Below, piece by piece: positions 1-9,000 of a stretch of 64,000 nt of DNA. The translations under genes were made by a program, and so were the position numbers. Each line of letters opens with the position of its first letter. Position 1 is the first letter of the stretch. The stretch comes from Streptomyces ortus. GTDB taxonomy: Bacteria; Actinomycetota; Actinomycetes; Streptomycetales; Streptomycetaceae. Location of the stretch: assembly GCF_026341275.1 (NCBI RefSeq), contig NZ_JAIFZO010000001.1, positions 387,910 to 451,909 on the forward strand. Direction: 5' to 3'. The notes below the pieces were generated by a model. That model was not told where the DNA came from. It searched no databases and was given only the letters and a program-made list of their open reading frames with translations.

Positions 1-409
1 GGATGACGACGAGACCGTCCACGCGGCGCGCGCAGAGCGCGAGGACCAGTTCCTGTTCGCGGTCCGGGTCCTCGGCGCTGGAGCCGTTGATGAGCAGGGC
101 ACCGTGGGCGCGGGCCACCTCTTCCACCGCCCGGCTCAGCGGGCCGTAGAACGGGTCCGCCAGGTCCTCCAGGACCAGGCCGATGCTCGCGGTGCGGCCC
201 TTGCGGAGCACGCGCGCGCTGTCGTTGCGCCGGAAGCCCAGCGCGTCGATGGCCTCCTGCACCCGGCGCTCGGTGTCGGGGGTGACCCCGGGCTCACCGT
301 TGACTACGCGCGATACCGTCTTCAGGCCGACCCCGGCACGCGCGGCGACGTCCTTCATCGTCGGGCGGTTGCCGTAGCGGCTCTCGGTTCGGCGGGTGGT
401 CTCGGCCAC
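1..409 (-). CDS. LacI-family transcriptional repressor (3' end cut by window edge)
   Basis: The visible 136 residues are the DNA-binding half of a LacI/GalR repressor. A helix-turn-helix begins MKDVAARAGVGLKTVSRVVN, followed by the hinge region ending near GFRRNDSARVLRKGRTASIG and the start of the periplasmic-binding-like sensor domain (LVLEDLADPFYG). I chose the GTG at 409 because the 17 residues before MKDV look like the basic tail seen in actinobacterial LacI proteins and an AGGAC-rich stretch lies upstream; ATG 358 is the alternative. It is divergent from a ROK sugar kinase, so it probably represses that kinase, and perhaps itself, in response to a sugar. The ligand cannot be told because the sensor domain lies outside the window. 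Confidence 0.9.
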   Translation of the reverse strand, partial: MAETTRRTESRYGNRPTMKDVAARAGVGLKTVSRVVNGEPGVTPDTERRVQEAIDALGFRRNDSARVLRKGRTASIGLVLEDLADPFYGPLSRAVEEVARAHGALLINGSSAEDPDREQELVLALCARRVDGLVVI

Positions 410-506
410 GATGCGCTGTCCTGTCCTGTAGTCCTGTGGGGCCGCGTCGGTCGTGACGGGCTCGCTGGGCACCCGGATCGGGATGTGGCGTCGAGCATAG
501 AGCCTG

Positions 507-518
507 GACAACGTTGTC
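507..518. promoter_or_regulatory. Putative LacI-type operator
   Basis: The 12-bp sequence GACAACGTTGTC is a perfect palindrome with a central CpG, the usual form of LacI-family operators in actinobacteria. It lies in the 219-bp divergent gap, about 100 bp from each start codon, so one repressor could act on both genes. Binding is inferred. Confidence 0.6.
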
Positions 519-628
519 AGATGCGAGAGAGACTGTCCATCGTTTTCTCCGGCCCGCTCTCCCCACCGCGCGACCGGCCTGCCCTTTCCTCATGGTCCAT
601 CGGGATCCGATCGGGAGAACTGACACTG

Positions 629-1582
629 ATGCACACCGACCTCGTGGCCGCGCTCGACATCGGCGGCACCAAGATCGCCGGAGCGCTGGTGGACGGCCAC
701 GGCCAGATCCTGCTGCGCGCCCAGCGGCCGACGCCCGCGCAGGAGCACGGCGACATCGTCATACGGGCCGTCGAGGCCGTGCTGGGCGAGCTGACCGCCT
801 CGCCGCTGTGGAGCGGGGTCACGGCGGTCGGTATCGGCAGTGCCGGTCCTGTGGACGCCTCGGCGGGCACGGTGAGTCCGGTGAACGTTCCCGGGTGGCG
901 CGACTACCCCCTCGTCGAGCGGGTGCGGGCCGTGACGGGCGGGCTGCCCGTCGAGCTGATCGGCGACGGGGTGGCGATCACGGCGGCCGAGCACTGGCAG
1001 GGGGCAGCTCGTGGTCATGACAACGCGCTGTGCATGGTCGTGTCCACGGGGGTCGGCGGTGGCCTGGTCCTCGGGGGGAAGCTGCATCCGGGTCCCACGG
1101 GAAACGCCGGCCACATCGGTCACATCAGTGTGGATCTGGACGGCGACCCGTGCCCGTGCGGGTCGCGGGGGTGCGTGGAGCGCATCGCCAGTGGGCCGAA
1201 CATCGCGCGCCGCGCCGTCGAGGGCGGCTGGCGGCCGGGTCCGGAGGGCGACGCCTCCGCTGCCGCCGTGGCCGCCGCCGCCCGCGCGGGCGACCCGGTC
1301 GCGACGGCCTCCTTCGAACGGGCCGCGCAGGCCCTTGCGGCGGGCATCGCGGCCACGGCGACCCTGGTGGAGATCGACATAGCGGTGATCGGCGGGGGAG
1401 TGGGCAAGGCGGGCGAGGTGCTGTTCGCACCGCTGCGGGCCGCTCTGCGCGACTACGCGACGCTGTCGTTCGTGCAGCGGCTCACGGTGACACCCGCGCA
1501 GATGGGAACGGACGCGGGCCTCGTGGGCGCGGCCTCGGCCGCCCTGAGCCGCCACCCGACCACGACGGCGGCGGTCGGCTGA
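629..1582 (+). CDS. ROK-family sugar kinase (glucokinase-like)
   Basis: A 317-aa cytoplasmic ROK kinase that would phosphorylate a hexose or N-acetylhexosamine with ATP. The N-terminus has the phosphate-binding motif ALDIGGTKIAGALVD. The middle carries STGVGGGLV and GHIGHISVD, and the ROK zinc motif CPCGSRGCVE follows. A C-terminal IAVIGGGVG segment closes the fold. The length matches the family. The open frame continues upstream, but the start is placed at ATG 629, just before the catalytic fold, with a GGGAG-like site ahead of it. The divergent LacI gene and intervening palindrome suggest sugar-inducible expression. Whether the substrate is glucose, allose or an amino sugar cannot be read from sequence alone. 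Confidence 0.88.
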   Translation: MHTDLVAALDIGGTKIAGALVDGHGQILLRAQRPTPAQEHGDIVIRAVEAVLGELTASPLWSGVTAVGIGSAGPVDASAGTVSPVNVPGWRDYPLVERVRAVTGGLPVELIGDGVAITAAEHWQGAARGHDNALCMVVSTGVGGGLVLGGKLHPGPTGNAGHIGHISVDLDGDPCPCGSRGCVERIASGPNIARRAVEGGWRPGPEGDASAAAVAAAARAGDPVATASFERAAQALAAGIAATATLVEIDIAVIGGGVGKAGEVLFAPLRAALRDYATLSFVQRLTVTPAQMGTDAGLVGAASAALSRHPTTTAAVG

Positions 1583-1625
1583 GCCGCCCGCCGCTCTTGG
1601 CGCGAGGGGCCCGACGGCGCTGAGG

Positions 1626-1669
1626 GCGCGGGTTCCCCGCACGTCAGAGGGGTGCGGGGACCCACGCGC
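1626..1669 (+). terminator. Hairpin terminator after the ROK kinase
   Basis: CCCCGCAC (1635-1642) pairs with GTGCGGGG (1652-1659). Flanking bases extend the stem imperfectly outward to about 1626 and 1669. It lies about 50 bp past the kinase stop codon and has no T-tract, as is common in Streptomyces. Confidence 0.5.
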
Positions 1670-1740
1670 TCAACGACGGCCGCCCGACACTGGCGGACTG
1701 CCGCACCCGTGGGGCCCGAGCCCGGGGTGCCTTCCTGCCG

Positions 1741-1931
1741 TGCCGTGGGGTGGCTTCCTTTCGTGGCGTGGCTTGCGGTCGGTGGGGTTTGGGGGCGCGG
1801 GGAACTGCGCGCTCGGCGGCAACGGGGTCGTGCTTGACGGTTTGCGCGCCTGTGGGGCCGTGCCGTGGGGTGGCTTCCTTTCGTGGCGTGGCTCGTGGTC
1901 GGCAGGGTCAAGGGGCGCGGGGAACTGCGCG
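1741..1931. repeat. Two copies of a ~71-bp intergenic repeat, spaced 120 bp
   Basis: Positions 1741-1811 and 1861-1931 are near-identical and exactly 120 bp apart. Both begin TGCCGTGGGGTGGCTTCC and end GGGCGCGGGGAACTGCGCG. A more diverged relative may start near 1985. The last motif is familiar from intergenic spacers throughout Streptomyces genomes. The whole gap from 1583 to 2088 otherwise holds no convincing gene; apparent reading frames there are by-products of the repeat and high GC. Confidence 0.75.
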
Positions 1932-2088
1932 TGCTCAGCCACGGCGGGGCGCACCCGGGTGACCACCGCGCCCCCTCGGGCCACGCCCCGGGATGGCTTC
2001 CCGTTGAGGCGCGGCCCGCGGCCGGTGGGGCTCGGGAGACCGCAGAGCCGCGCACTCAGTCGTAGTGCGGCCGTAGTGCGGCGGTGGG

Positions 2089-4170
2089 TCAGCAGGTCAG
2101 TTGCGCCGCCGCCCAGTCGCCGTGGTCCGACGTGATCCCGTCGCCGCCGTCCGTGACTACCAGACGCACCACCCGCGCCCCGCTCACGTCGGCGACCAGC
2201 GCCCGCGCCGCGTCCGCGTTCGTGAGCACCCCGGTCGACGCGACCTTCGTACCGTCGGCCCAGATCTCGAAGGCGACGGACCCGTCGGCGCCCTCCTCGT
2301 CGTCGACACCGACCTGCGCGCCGACGCTCTCGCAGGCCCCGCCGGTGTAGTACTCGACGTTGCTCTCCGCATGGACGCCGAGCCCGGTGGCGTACACGGC
2401 CCCGTTGATCGTGAGCGGCCCGCCGTCCCCCGCCGCGCTCTCACCGTTGCTGGTGTCGCGCTCGACGGGCCCCCAGCCGTTGGTCGTCGACAGCCAGGGC
2501 AGAGCGCCGAGGTTCGACGTGCCGGAGGGCGGCGCCACCGCGACGGTCGCCGTCAGCGGCAGCACGCTCTCGGCCCGCACCCCGCCGGGCGAGCGGTACA
2601 CGGCCTTCAGCGTCACGTCGTACGCCCCCGGTGGCGTGCCGGCGGGCGCGGTCACCGTCCACTTCGTGCGCAACGCCCTGCCCGTCGGCAGCGAGCCCGC
2701 CGTGGTCGGCGAGTCGGCCTTGACCTTCCACCCCGAGGGCCCGGTCACGGAGACGGAGACGCGCTTCGCGGGCGTGCGGCCCAGGTCTGTGACCGACGTC
2801 GCCAGGGCGGTCGCCTTGCCCGCCTCGGTCAACGTGCTGCCCTCCACGCCGAGTTCGACGGCGGGCGGGTTCCCGGCCCACCGCCCGTCGGCCGAGACGC
2901 GGACGAGGACCGTGCCGTGCGCGGGGACGGTCGCCGAGATCGTGCCCGCCGTGTTGTAGCTCTTGTGCTGCCACAGGTCGCGCAGTGTGTAGGCGTCGGC
3001 GTCGGGCAGCCCGACGGCCTGCGCGCTGGTGGCGATCCGCTGCGGACTGCCGCTCTCGTTGAAGAGGGCGACCGCGCGGCTGCCGTCCTTCATCTCCTTG
3101 GCGACGACCCACCGGCCGCCCTCGGAGGAGAGCACCTCGCCCTGCTTGCCTAGCGGGTCCTGGTCGACGGCGATGACCTCCTTGTTGCCGATGACGGTGA
3201 AGGTCTTCTCGGACGCGGACCGCAGATCCGAGCCGATGAGCAGCGGCGCGGCCATGATCGACCACATCGAGAAGTGCGTGCGGTACTCGGTGTCCGTCAT
3301 CCCGCCGTTGCCGACCTCCAGCATGTCGGGGTCGTTCCACCGGCCGGGCCCGGCGTACCGCGCGAGCGGCAGGTTCTGCTTCATGATCGAGAGCATCGAA
3401 CCCCAGTTGTCGCTGATGTCCCCGGTCGTACGCCACAGCTGGCCGACGTCGGCCGCCCACTCCCAGGGCTTGTTCTCGCCCCACTCGCAGATGCTGTAGA
3501 CGATGGGGCGGCCGGTCGCCTGCGAGGCGGCCTTCAGGGCGTCCCGCATCGTCGTGTAGCGCTGTCTGGCGTCCACGCCCTGGTTGTTGCAGTTGTCGTA
3601 CTTGAGGTAGTCGACACCCCAGTCCGCGAACTGCTGGGCGTCGCTGTACTCGTGGCCGAGCGCCCCGGGAAATCCGGCGTCGTTGCAGGTCTTCGTGCCC
3701 GCGCTGGTGTAGATGCCCAGCTTGAGTCCCTTGGCGTGCACGTAGTCCGCGACCGCCTTGATCCCGCCGGGGAAGCGGGCCGGGTCCGGTACGAGTTTGC
3801 CGTCGGCGTCACGGGCGGGCAGTGCCCAGCAGTCGTCGAGGTTGACGTACTCGTACCCGGCGTCCTTGAGGCCCTTGTCGACGAAGATGTCCGCGATCCC
3901 CTTGACCATCGCCTCGTCGAACTCCGCACGGCAGTGCGTCGAGTTCCAGTTGTTGAAGCCCATGGGCGGGGTGAGGGCGAGCCCGTCGGTCGGGGCCCGC
4001 CCGGCCGACACCGACGTGGCTGGTACCGACGTGGCCGGTGTCGCGGCGCCGGCGGCCGGGACCGGACCGGCCAGCTCCCAGGTGCCGGTCAGGCCCAAGG
4101 CGCCGAGCAGCCCCGCGGTGAGTGCTCCGACCACTCTTCGGCGAGTTGTGCGGGTGGGAAGGTGACGCAT
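2089..4170 (-). CDS. Secreted GH27 alpha-galactosidase with NEW3 and NPCBM domains
   Basis: A 693-aa secreted glycosidase that would release terminal alpha-galactose from oligosaccharides or galactomannan. The N-terminus is basic and then hydrophobic, with an arginine run (TRTTRRRVVGALTAG) that could be a Tat signal. The catalytic barrel shows GH27 landmarks: TPPMGFNNWNS, YVNLDDCW, LKYDNCN (nucleophile about D192), YSICEWGEN and RWNDPDML (acid/base among D280/D282). After the barrel come a beta-sandwich linker, a NEW3-type module (SVSVTGPSGWKVKA) and a C-terminal NPCBM carbohydrate-binding module (GLGVHAESNVEY ... DHGDWAAAQLTC). The start at 4170 is supported by GGAGG eight bases upstream; the open frame extends 19 codons further. 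It is next to a LacI/ROK pair, which suggests sugar scavenging. Confidence 0.93.
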   Translation of the reverse strand: MRHLPTRTTRRRVVGALTAGLLGALGLTGTWELAGPVPAAGAATPATSVPATSVSAGRAPTDGLALTPPMGFNNWNSTHCRAEFDEAMVKGIADIFVDKGLKDAGYEYVNLDDCWALPARDADGKLVPDPARFPGGIKAVADYVHAKGLKLGIYTSAGTKTCNDAGFPGALGHEYSDAQQFADWGVDYLKYDNCNNQGVDARQRYTTMRDALKAASQATGRPIVYSICEWGENKPWEWAADVGQLWRTTGDISDNWGSMLSIMKQNLPLARYAGPGRWNDPDMLEVGNGGMTDTEYRTHFSMWSIMAAPLLIGSDLRSASEKTFTVIGNKEVIAVDQDPLGKQGEVLSSEGGRWVVAKEMKDGSRAVALFNESGSPQRIATSAQAVGLPDADAYTLRDLWQHKSYNTAGTISATVPAHGTVLVRVSADGRWAGNPPAVELGVEGSTLTEAGKATALATSVTDLGRTPAKRVSVSVTGPSGWKVKADSPTTAGSLPTGRALRTKWTVTAPAGTPPGAYDVTLKAVYRSPGGVRAESVLPLTATVAVAPPSGTSNLGALPWLSTTNGWGPVERDTSNGESAAGDGGPLTINGAVYATGLGVHAESNVEYYTGGACESVGAQVGVDDEEGADGSVAFEIWADGTKVASTGVLTNADAARALVADVSGARVVRLVVTDGGDGITSDHGDWAAAQLTC

Positions 4171-4530
4171 CGTTACGTTCCTCCGTACTCGCGAACGGTT
4201 GGATGTCCGCATGTCCGCGTCATCCATGCGCGATTACGGTAGGACCTGTTGCACTGTGGTGGAAGAGGGGCGGTCGTGGTCCGTCCAGGTGGTTCGATAT
4301 TCCGTCAAAACCCTTGACCTCGCGTCTTGGAGTGTGCGAGCCGGGCGGGACGTGCGGTTGTGTTGAATTGAGCCAACGCGATCCTTCGCCTGTGCGGTCG
4401 GCGCTCCCCGGGTACTTGCGCCCGACGCGCTGCGCACGACATCGGATGACAGCGGACTCGGTGGAGAGCCGACCGTGGGTTTCGGCCAGTGCGACCGTGA
4501 CCCCTGGGCGGGTCGGCAGTTGAGTGGGGC
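4171..4530. other. Divergent intergenic region, no gene seen
   Basis: This 360-bp gap separates the alpha-galactosidase start from the small secreted peptide. It is less GC-rich around 4285-4320 and presumably holds both promoters, but I see no clean -35/-10 pair or palindrome worth calling. Reading frames on the minus strand here lack coding character. Confidence 0.5.
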
Positions 4531-4734
4531 ATGAAGAAGCGCAGCATGCTCGCCATCGCCTCCCTCGCCACCGGCTTCGTGGTGGCGGCCGTCACCCCCT
4601 CCCACTCCCTGGACGGTGACGCCCTCAACAGCCTCAGCACGCTCGACCTCCAGGACACCTTCAGCACGGTCGACCAGACGATCAGCGACGGCAGCCTCGC
4701 GACGGACGGCAACTCCCCGGCGCAGGAGGGCTGA
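4531..4734 (+). CDS. Small secreted peptide, unknown function
   Basis: A 67-residue product. MKKRSMLAIASLATGFVVAA is a clear signal peptide, with likely cleavage near the following TPSHS. The mature part is about 40 residues, acidic and rich in Ser, Thr, Asp and Leu (LNSLSTLDLQDTFSTVDQ), with no cysteine or recognisable domain. It resembles the small exported peptides of unknown role common in Streptomyces. Only a weak GTGGGG lies before the ATG. A strong hairpin 48 bp after the stop suggests a single-gene transcript. It is divergent from the alpha-galactosidase and convergent with the NRPS/MbtH operon. Confidence 0.65.
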   Translation: MKKRSMLAIASLATGFVVAAVTPSHSLDGDALNSLSTLDLQDTFSTVDQTISDGSLATDGNSPAQEG

Positions 4735-4781
4735 CCAGGCTGACTGGGCCCTTCTCGCCCGTACCGCACTGTCGCGACCTG

Positions 4782-4808
4782 GAGCCCGGCCCGCTGAGGG
4801 CCGGGCTC
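4782..4808 (+). terminator. Strong hairpin terminator
   Basis: GAGCCCGGCCC and GGGCCGGGCTC form a perfect 11-bp stem with a 5-nt loop (GCTGA). It lies 48 bp after the secreted-peptide stop and 131 bp after the MbtH-like stop on the other strand, so it could end transcripts from both sides. Confidence 0.7.
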
Positions 4809-4866
4809 TCGTGCGTCTTCGAACCCTCGAACGCGCGGCGTATGCCTCTCGCTCACCCGGTGTTGC

Positions 4867-4930
4867 GAGACCAATAGAACCTGAGACCAATAGAACCTGA
4901 GACCAAGAGAACCTGAGACCAAGAGAACCT
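4867..4930. repeat. Four tandem 16-bp repeats downstream of mbtH
   Basis: Four head-to-tail copies of GAGACCAATAGAACCT. Copies 3 and 4 carry AAGAG where copies 1 and 2 carry AATAG. The array ends 8 bp past the MbtH-like stop codon on the minus strand. The unit is not palindromic and does not encode an obvious peptide, so it may be a slippage array or a binding or RNA element. Confidence 0.85.
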
Positions 4931-4938
4931 GAGGCCGC

Positions 4939-5154
4939 TCAACCGCCGTTCGTGGCGTCCAGCAAACTCTTGGGGCGCATGTCGGTCCATGTCCTCTCGA
5001 TGAAGTCGAGGCATTCCTGACGCGCTGCCTCTCCGAAGACCGACTCCCATCCGTCCGGCACGTCGACGAATGTGGGCCAGAGGGAGAACTGGCCCTCCTC
5101 GTTCCTCAGAACGAGGTAGTTGGCGTCCTGATCCTCAAAAGGGTTCGTCATCAT
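4939..5154 (-). CDS. mbtH: MbtH-like NRPS accessory protein
   Basis: A 71-aa MbtH-family protein. Members bind the N-terminal subdomain of adenylation domains and are often required for their folding or activity. The family signature is complete: NPFEDQDANYLVLRNEEGQF, SLWPTFVDVPDGW and a C-terminal RTWTDMRPKSL. It starts with two Met codons; AGGAC lies just upstream. It begins 34 bp after the NRPS stop on the same strand, so the two are almost certainly one transcript, and this protein probably serves the five A domains encoded there. Confidence 0.95.
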   Translation of the reverse strand: MMTNPFEDQDANYLVLRNEEGQFSLWPTFVDVPDGWESVFGEAARQECLDFIERTWTDMRPKSLLDATNGG

Positions 5155-5188
5155 CCAGTCCTGTCTGTCGCTCGAAGGGAGGAGTTAC

Positions 5189-6019
5189 TCATCGGGAAGA
5201 CTCTCCGTCCGCTGCGGTGGCCAGCCATTCGGCAACGTGGTTCCACAGCAGGGAGAGCATGGGAGGGTCGGCCATTTCGTCATGAGAACAAGGCAGCCTC
5301 GACTCGCTTATGTGCCCGGACGTATAGGGCTGCCACATGGCACGGCCCCAACCGTCCTCCAGTTCGTGCGACGAGATGAAGAGGACGTCGCCGTGGAACC
5401 TGCGAGGGTAGTGGTTCACGTAGACGCGGGTGTTGTTCGCGATGATCCTCGCCCGTACTTCGGCCTCTTCTTCTGAGATCTCGCTGCGGAAGTAGTCGGG
5501 AAGCCCGGCGAGATCACGGAGAGACGGCGCCTCGTCGAGAATGTCCGGCGCACCCTCATGACCGTCGCGGCTGTTGTCATCGCGTTCCCGCATTACTCGA
5601 CGGATGAGCTCCACGGATTCCCGGCCCGCCTCGTCCAAGTCGAATGTGTCGAGTGGGGCGGGTGCATAGCCACCCATGATGACGAGTGCCACCTGCTGGC
5701 CGTCCTCGTGCAGTTGGACCGCCATCTCCTGCGCCACGCGGCCTCCCATCGACCACCCGAGCAGACGGTACGGACCGGACGGTTGCACGGTACGCAACTC
5801 CGCGACGTACTCTGCCGCCATTTCCCGGATGGATCCCGGCAACTCTCCCGCACCGTCGACATCCCGCGCCTGCACGCCGTACAGGGGGATGTCAGGGGGT
5901 ACGGATCCGGCCAGAGGCGCGAAGCACCAGCTCAATCCGGATCGTGGGTGGACGCAGAAGAGAGGCGGCTGGTCCCCGTGCGTTCTGATGGGAAGCAGCG
6001 TGCGGAGGGATTCCGTCGT
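5189..6019 (-). other. NRPS terminal thioesterase domain
   Basis: Residues about 5371-5646, an alpha/beta-hydrolase. The nucleophile is S5460 in GWSMGG and the likely catalytic histidine is H5616 in CSHDEM. Where family members such as SrfA-C and EntF have the acidic triad residue after strand 6 (IIMVD or GLLD), this domain reads VIMGGYAP, so the usual Asp is absent. It would release the peptide by hydrolysis or macrocyclization; which cannot be judged here. Confidence 0.8.
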
Positions 6020-9000
6020 CAGGGGGAAACTGAGCCGATGCGCGAGCCCTGCGACGGTAGGCGTTTCCATCAGCATCTGGAGGGACACCTCGACACCCAT
6101 GACGGTACGGATCCGACGTACCAACTTGACCGCCAGGAGCGAATGTCCGCCGCGTTCGAAGAAATTGTCCGTGACGCCGATGTGCGGCACGTTCAGTTCT
6201 TCGGCGAAGATTCCGCACAGAACTTCCTCCTGGATGGAGGAGGGTTCCGGGCTCGGCGCGGACGCGGTCGGGTCCGACGCCGGAAGTGCCCGCCGATCAA
6301 GTTTCCCGTTCGCGGTCAGCGGCAGCGCGTCCAGGGTCACCAGTGTGGACGGCACCATGTATTCCGGCAGCCGCGCGCCGAGATGGGTGCGCAGGGCAGC
6401 GGTGTCGACTGCGCCGGTGTGACCGGCGGCGGGTATGAGGTAGCCGACCAGGCGCTTGTCCCCGGGACGGTCCTCACGCACCACCACCGCCGCTTGGGCC
6501 ACGGACGGATGGGCGAGCAGCCCGGCCTCCACCTCCCCCAACTCGATCCGGAAGCCCCGAACCTTCACCTGGTCATCCGCACGGCCCAGATACTCCAACT
6601 CCCCGTCGGTGTTCCAGCGGGCCAGATCCCCGGTGCGGTACATCCGCCCACCCGGACTGAACGGATTCGCCACGAACCGCTCCGCAGTCAGCCCCGGCCG
6701 GGCGTGGTAGCCGCGGGCCAGTTGCGCGCCGGCGACGTACAGCTCACCCGCGACACCCACCGGCACCGGCCGCAGGGCCGGGTCCAGCACGTAGACCCGG
6801 GTGTTCCACACCGGGCGGCCGATCGGCGCGGCACCCCCGGGCCAGGCCGCCCGGTCCGTCGGGAGTGTATGGGCGGTGACCACGTGGGTCTCGGACGGAC
6901 CGTAGTGGTTGTGCAGCACCGTCCCGGCCGCTCCTACCAGGTCACGGACCCGGTCGCTGAGCACGAGGGCCTCGCCGGCCTGGGAGACATGACGTAGCCG
7001 AGGCAGATCCGTGCCCCGCTCGGCCACGGCCTCACCGAGGGCGTCCAGCATCATGGTGGGGGCGTACAGCTCAGTGGTCCGCTGCTCCCTCAGCCATGTC
7101 GCGAACTCCTCCGGGTCACGCCGGGTCTCCTCGTCCGGCACCACCAGGGTCCTGCCGTCCAGGAGAGCCGAGAGGATCTCCTGGGCCGAGACGTCGAAGC
7201 TGACCGCGGTGAACTGGGCGACCCGCGAACCGGGCTCCGCGGGGATGGCGGAAGCGTGCCAGGCCAGCAGGTTGAGCAGCGCGCCGCAGGACATCACCAC
7301 ACCCTTGGGACGCCCGGTGGAGCCGGAGGTGTAGATCAGGTACGCGGGGTGCTCCGGCAGCAGCGGACCGGTCCGTTCCCCGTCGCCAGGGGCCTCGGTC
7401 GGCAACGCGACGAGTTCGGCGACTGTCCCGGGGTCGTCCAGCAGCAGTGTGGGCCCGGCGGTCGTACGCCCGGCGACCTCCGCGGTGGTCAGCGTCAGCG
7501 AGGGGACGGCGTCGGCCAGCATGAACGCGATCCGCCCGGCCGGATACTCCGGATCGATCGGCAGATAACCGGCGCCCGATTTCAGCACCGCCAGCAGACC
7601 GACGATCAGGTCCACCGAGCGGGGCACGGCCAGCCCGACGATGCGCTCGGGGCCGATACCGCGGCGGATCAGCAACCGGGCGAGCCGGTTCGCACGTTCG
7701 TCGAGCTCGGCGTACGTCACCTCGGTACCGGCGAAGACCACGGCGGTCGCGTCGGGGGTGCGGGTGGCCTGGGCCTGGAACAGCTCCGGCAGCGTCGCCG
7801 CCGTCACCTTGCGGGTGGTGTCGTTCCATCCTGCGACGACTTGGTGTCGTTCCTCTGCTGACAGTACGTCCACGCCGCTGACCTGCTGGTGGGGGTGGGT
7901 GGTGACGGTGTCCAGGACGCGGACGAACCGCTCCGCCAGGGTCTCCACGGTTGTGTGGTCGAACAGGTCGAGGGCGTAGTCGATACCGCCGGTAAGACCG
8001 GCCGGACGGGTACCACGGCCCGTACGGCTGCCGGAGGGAGTGTCCAAGTCCGTCTCGGTGTGGGCGTGGAAGGTTTCGCTCAGGCTGAGGAACAGGTCGA
8101 ATTTGGCTGCCGGTTCGCCGGTGGGCAGGTGTTCGGTGTCGATGCCGGGGAGATCGAGGGCGGCCTCTGCGGTGTTCTGCAGGGCGAGCATGACCTGGAA
8201 CAGGGGATGGCGGGCCATCGACCGGACCGGGGCGAGGTCCTCGACCAATCGCTCGAAGGGCACATCCTGATGTGCGAACGCGGCCAGACCGTTCTCCCGG
8301 ACCTGCTCCAGCAGCGCGGCGAACGAGGGATCACCGGAGAGATCCGTGCGCATCACCAGCGTGTTGACGAAGAATCCCACCAACTCGTCCAGCGCCTCGT
8401 CCGTGCGGCCCGCGACCGGAGTGCCCACCGGAATGTCCTGTCCCGCCCCCACCCGGCACAGCAACACCGCCAGCGCCGCCTGCAGCACCATGAAGACCGT
8501 CACGCCTTCGGCGCGGGCCAGTTCGGCCACCCGGGCATGCAGCTCAGGGGGCACCCGGACATCCACCCGGCCGCCACGGTGCGAAGCCACCGCCGGCCGC
8601 GGCCGGTCGAACGGCAACACCAACTCCTGCGGTATCCCGTCCAATGCCTTGCGCCAGAAACCCAACTGCCGGTTCAGCACACTGTCCGGATCATCCTCAC
8701 CTCCCAGCAGCTCGCGCTGCCACACCGCGTAATCCGCGTACTGCACCCCCAACGGCACCCACCCAGGCACCCCATCAGCAACACGAGCCCCATAGGCAAC
8801 CGACACATCACGCGCCAGCGGCCCCATCGACCACCCGTCACCGGCGATGTGGTGCACCACCATCACCAGTGCGCTTTCAGTCGGTCCGGTCCGCAGAAGC
8901 CACGCCCGCAGGGGAGGCTCAGCCGCCAGGTCGAAGGCACGGCCTGCCAGCTCGGCAACCGTCCCCGCCAACCCCTCCTGCTCCACCTCGATCACCGGCA

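Noticed and set aside
104..628. Upstream extension of the ROK kinase frame by 175 codons
   Set aside because: It runs antisense to the LacI gene and across the operator, and the encoded text has no ROK similarity; the family fold starts at ATG 629.
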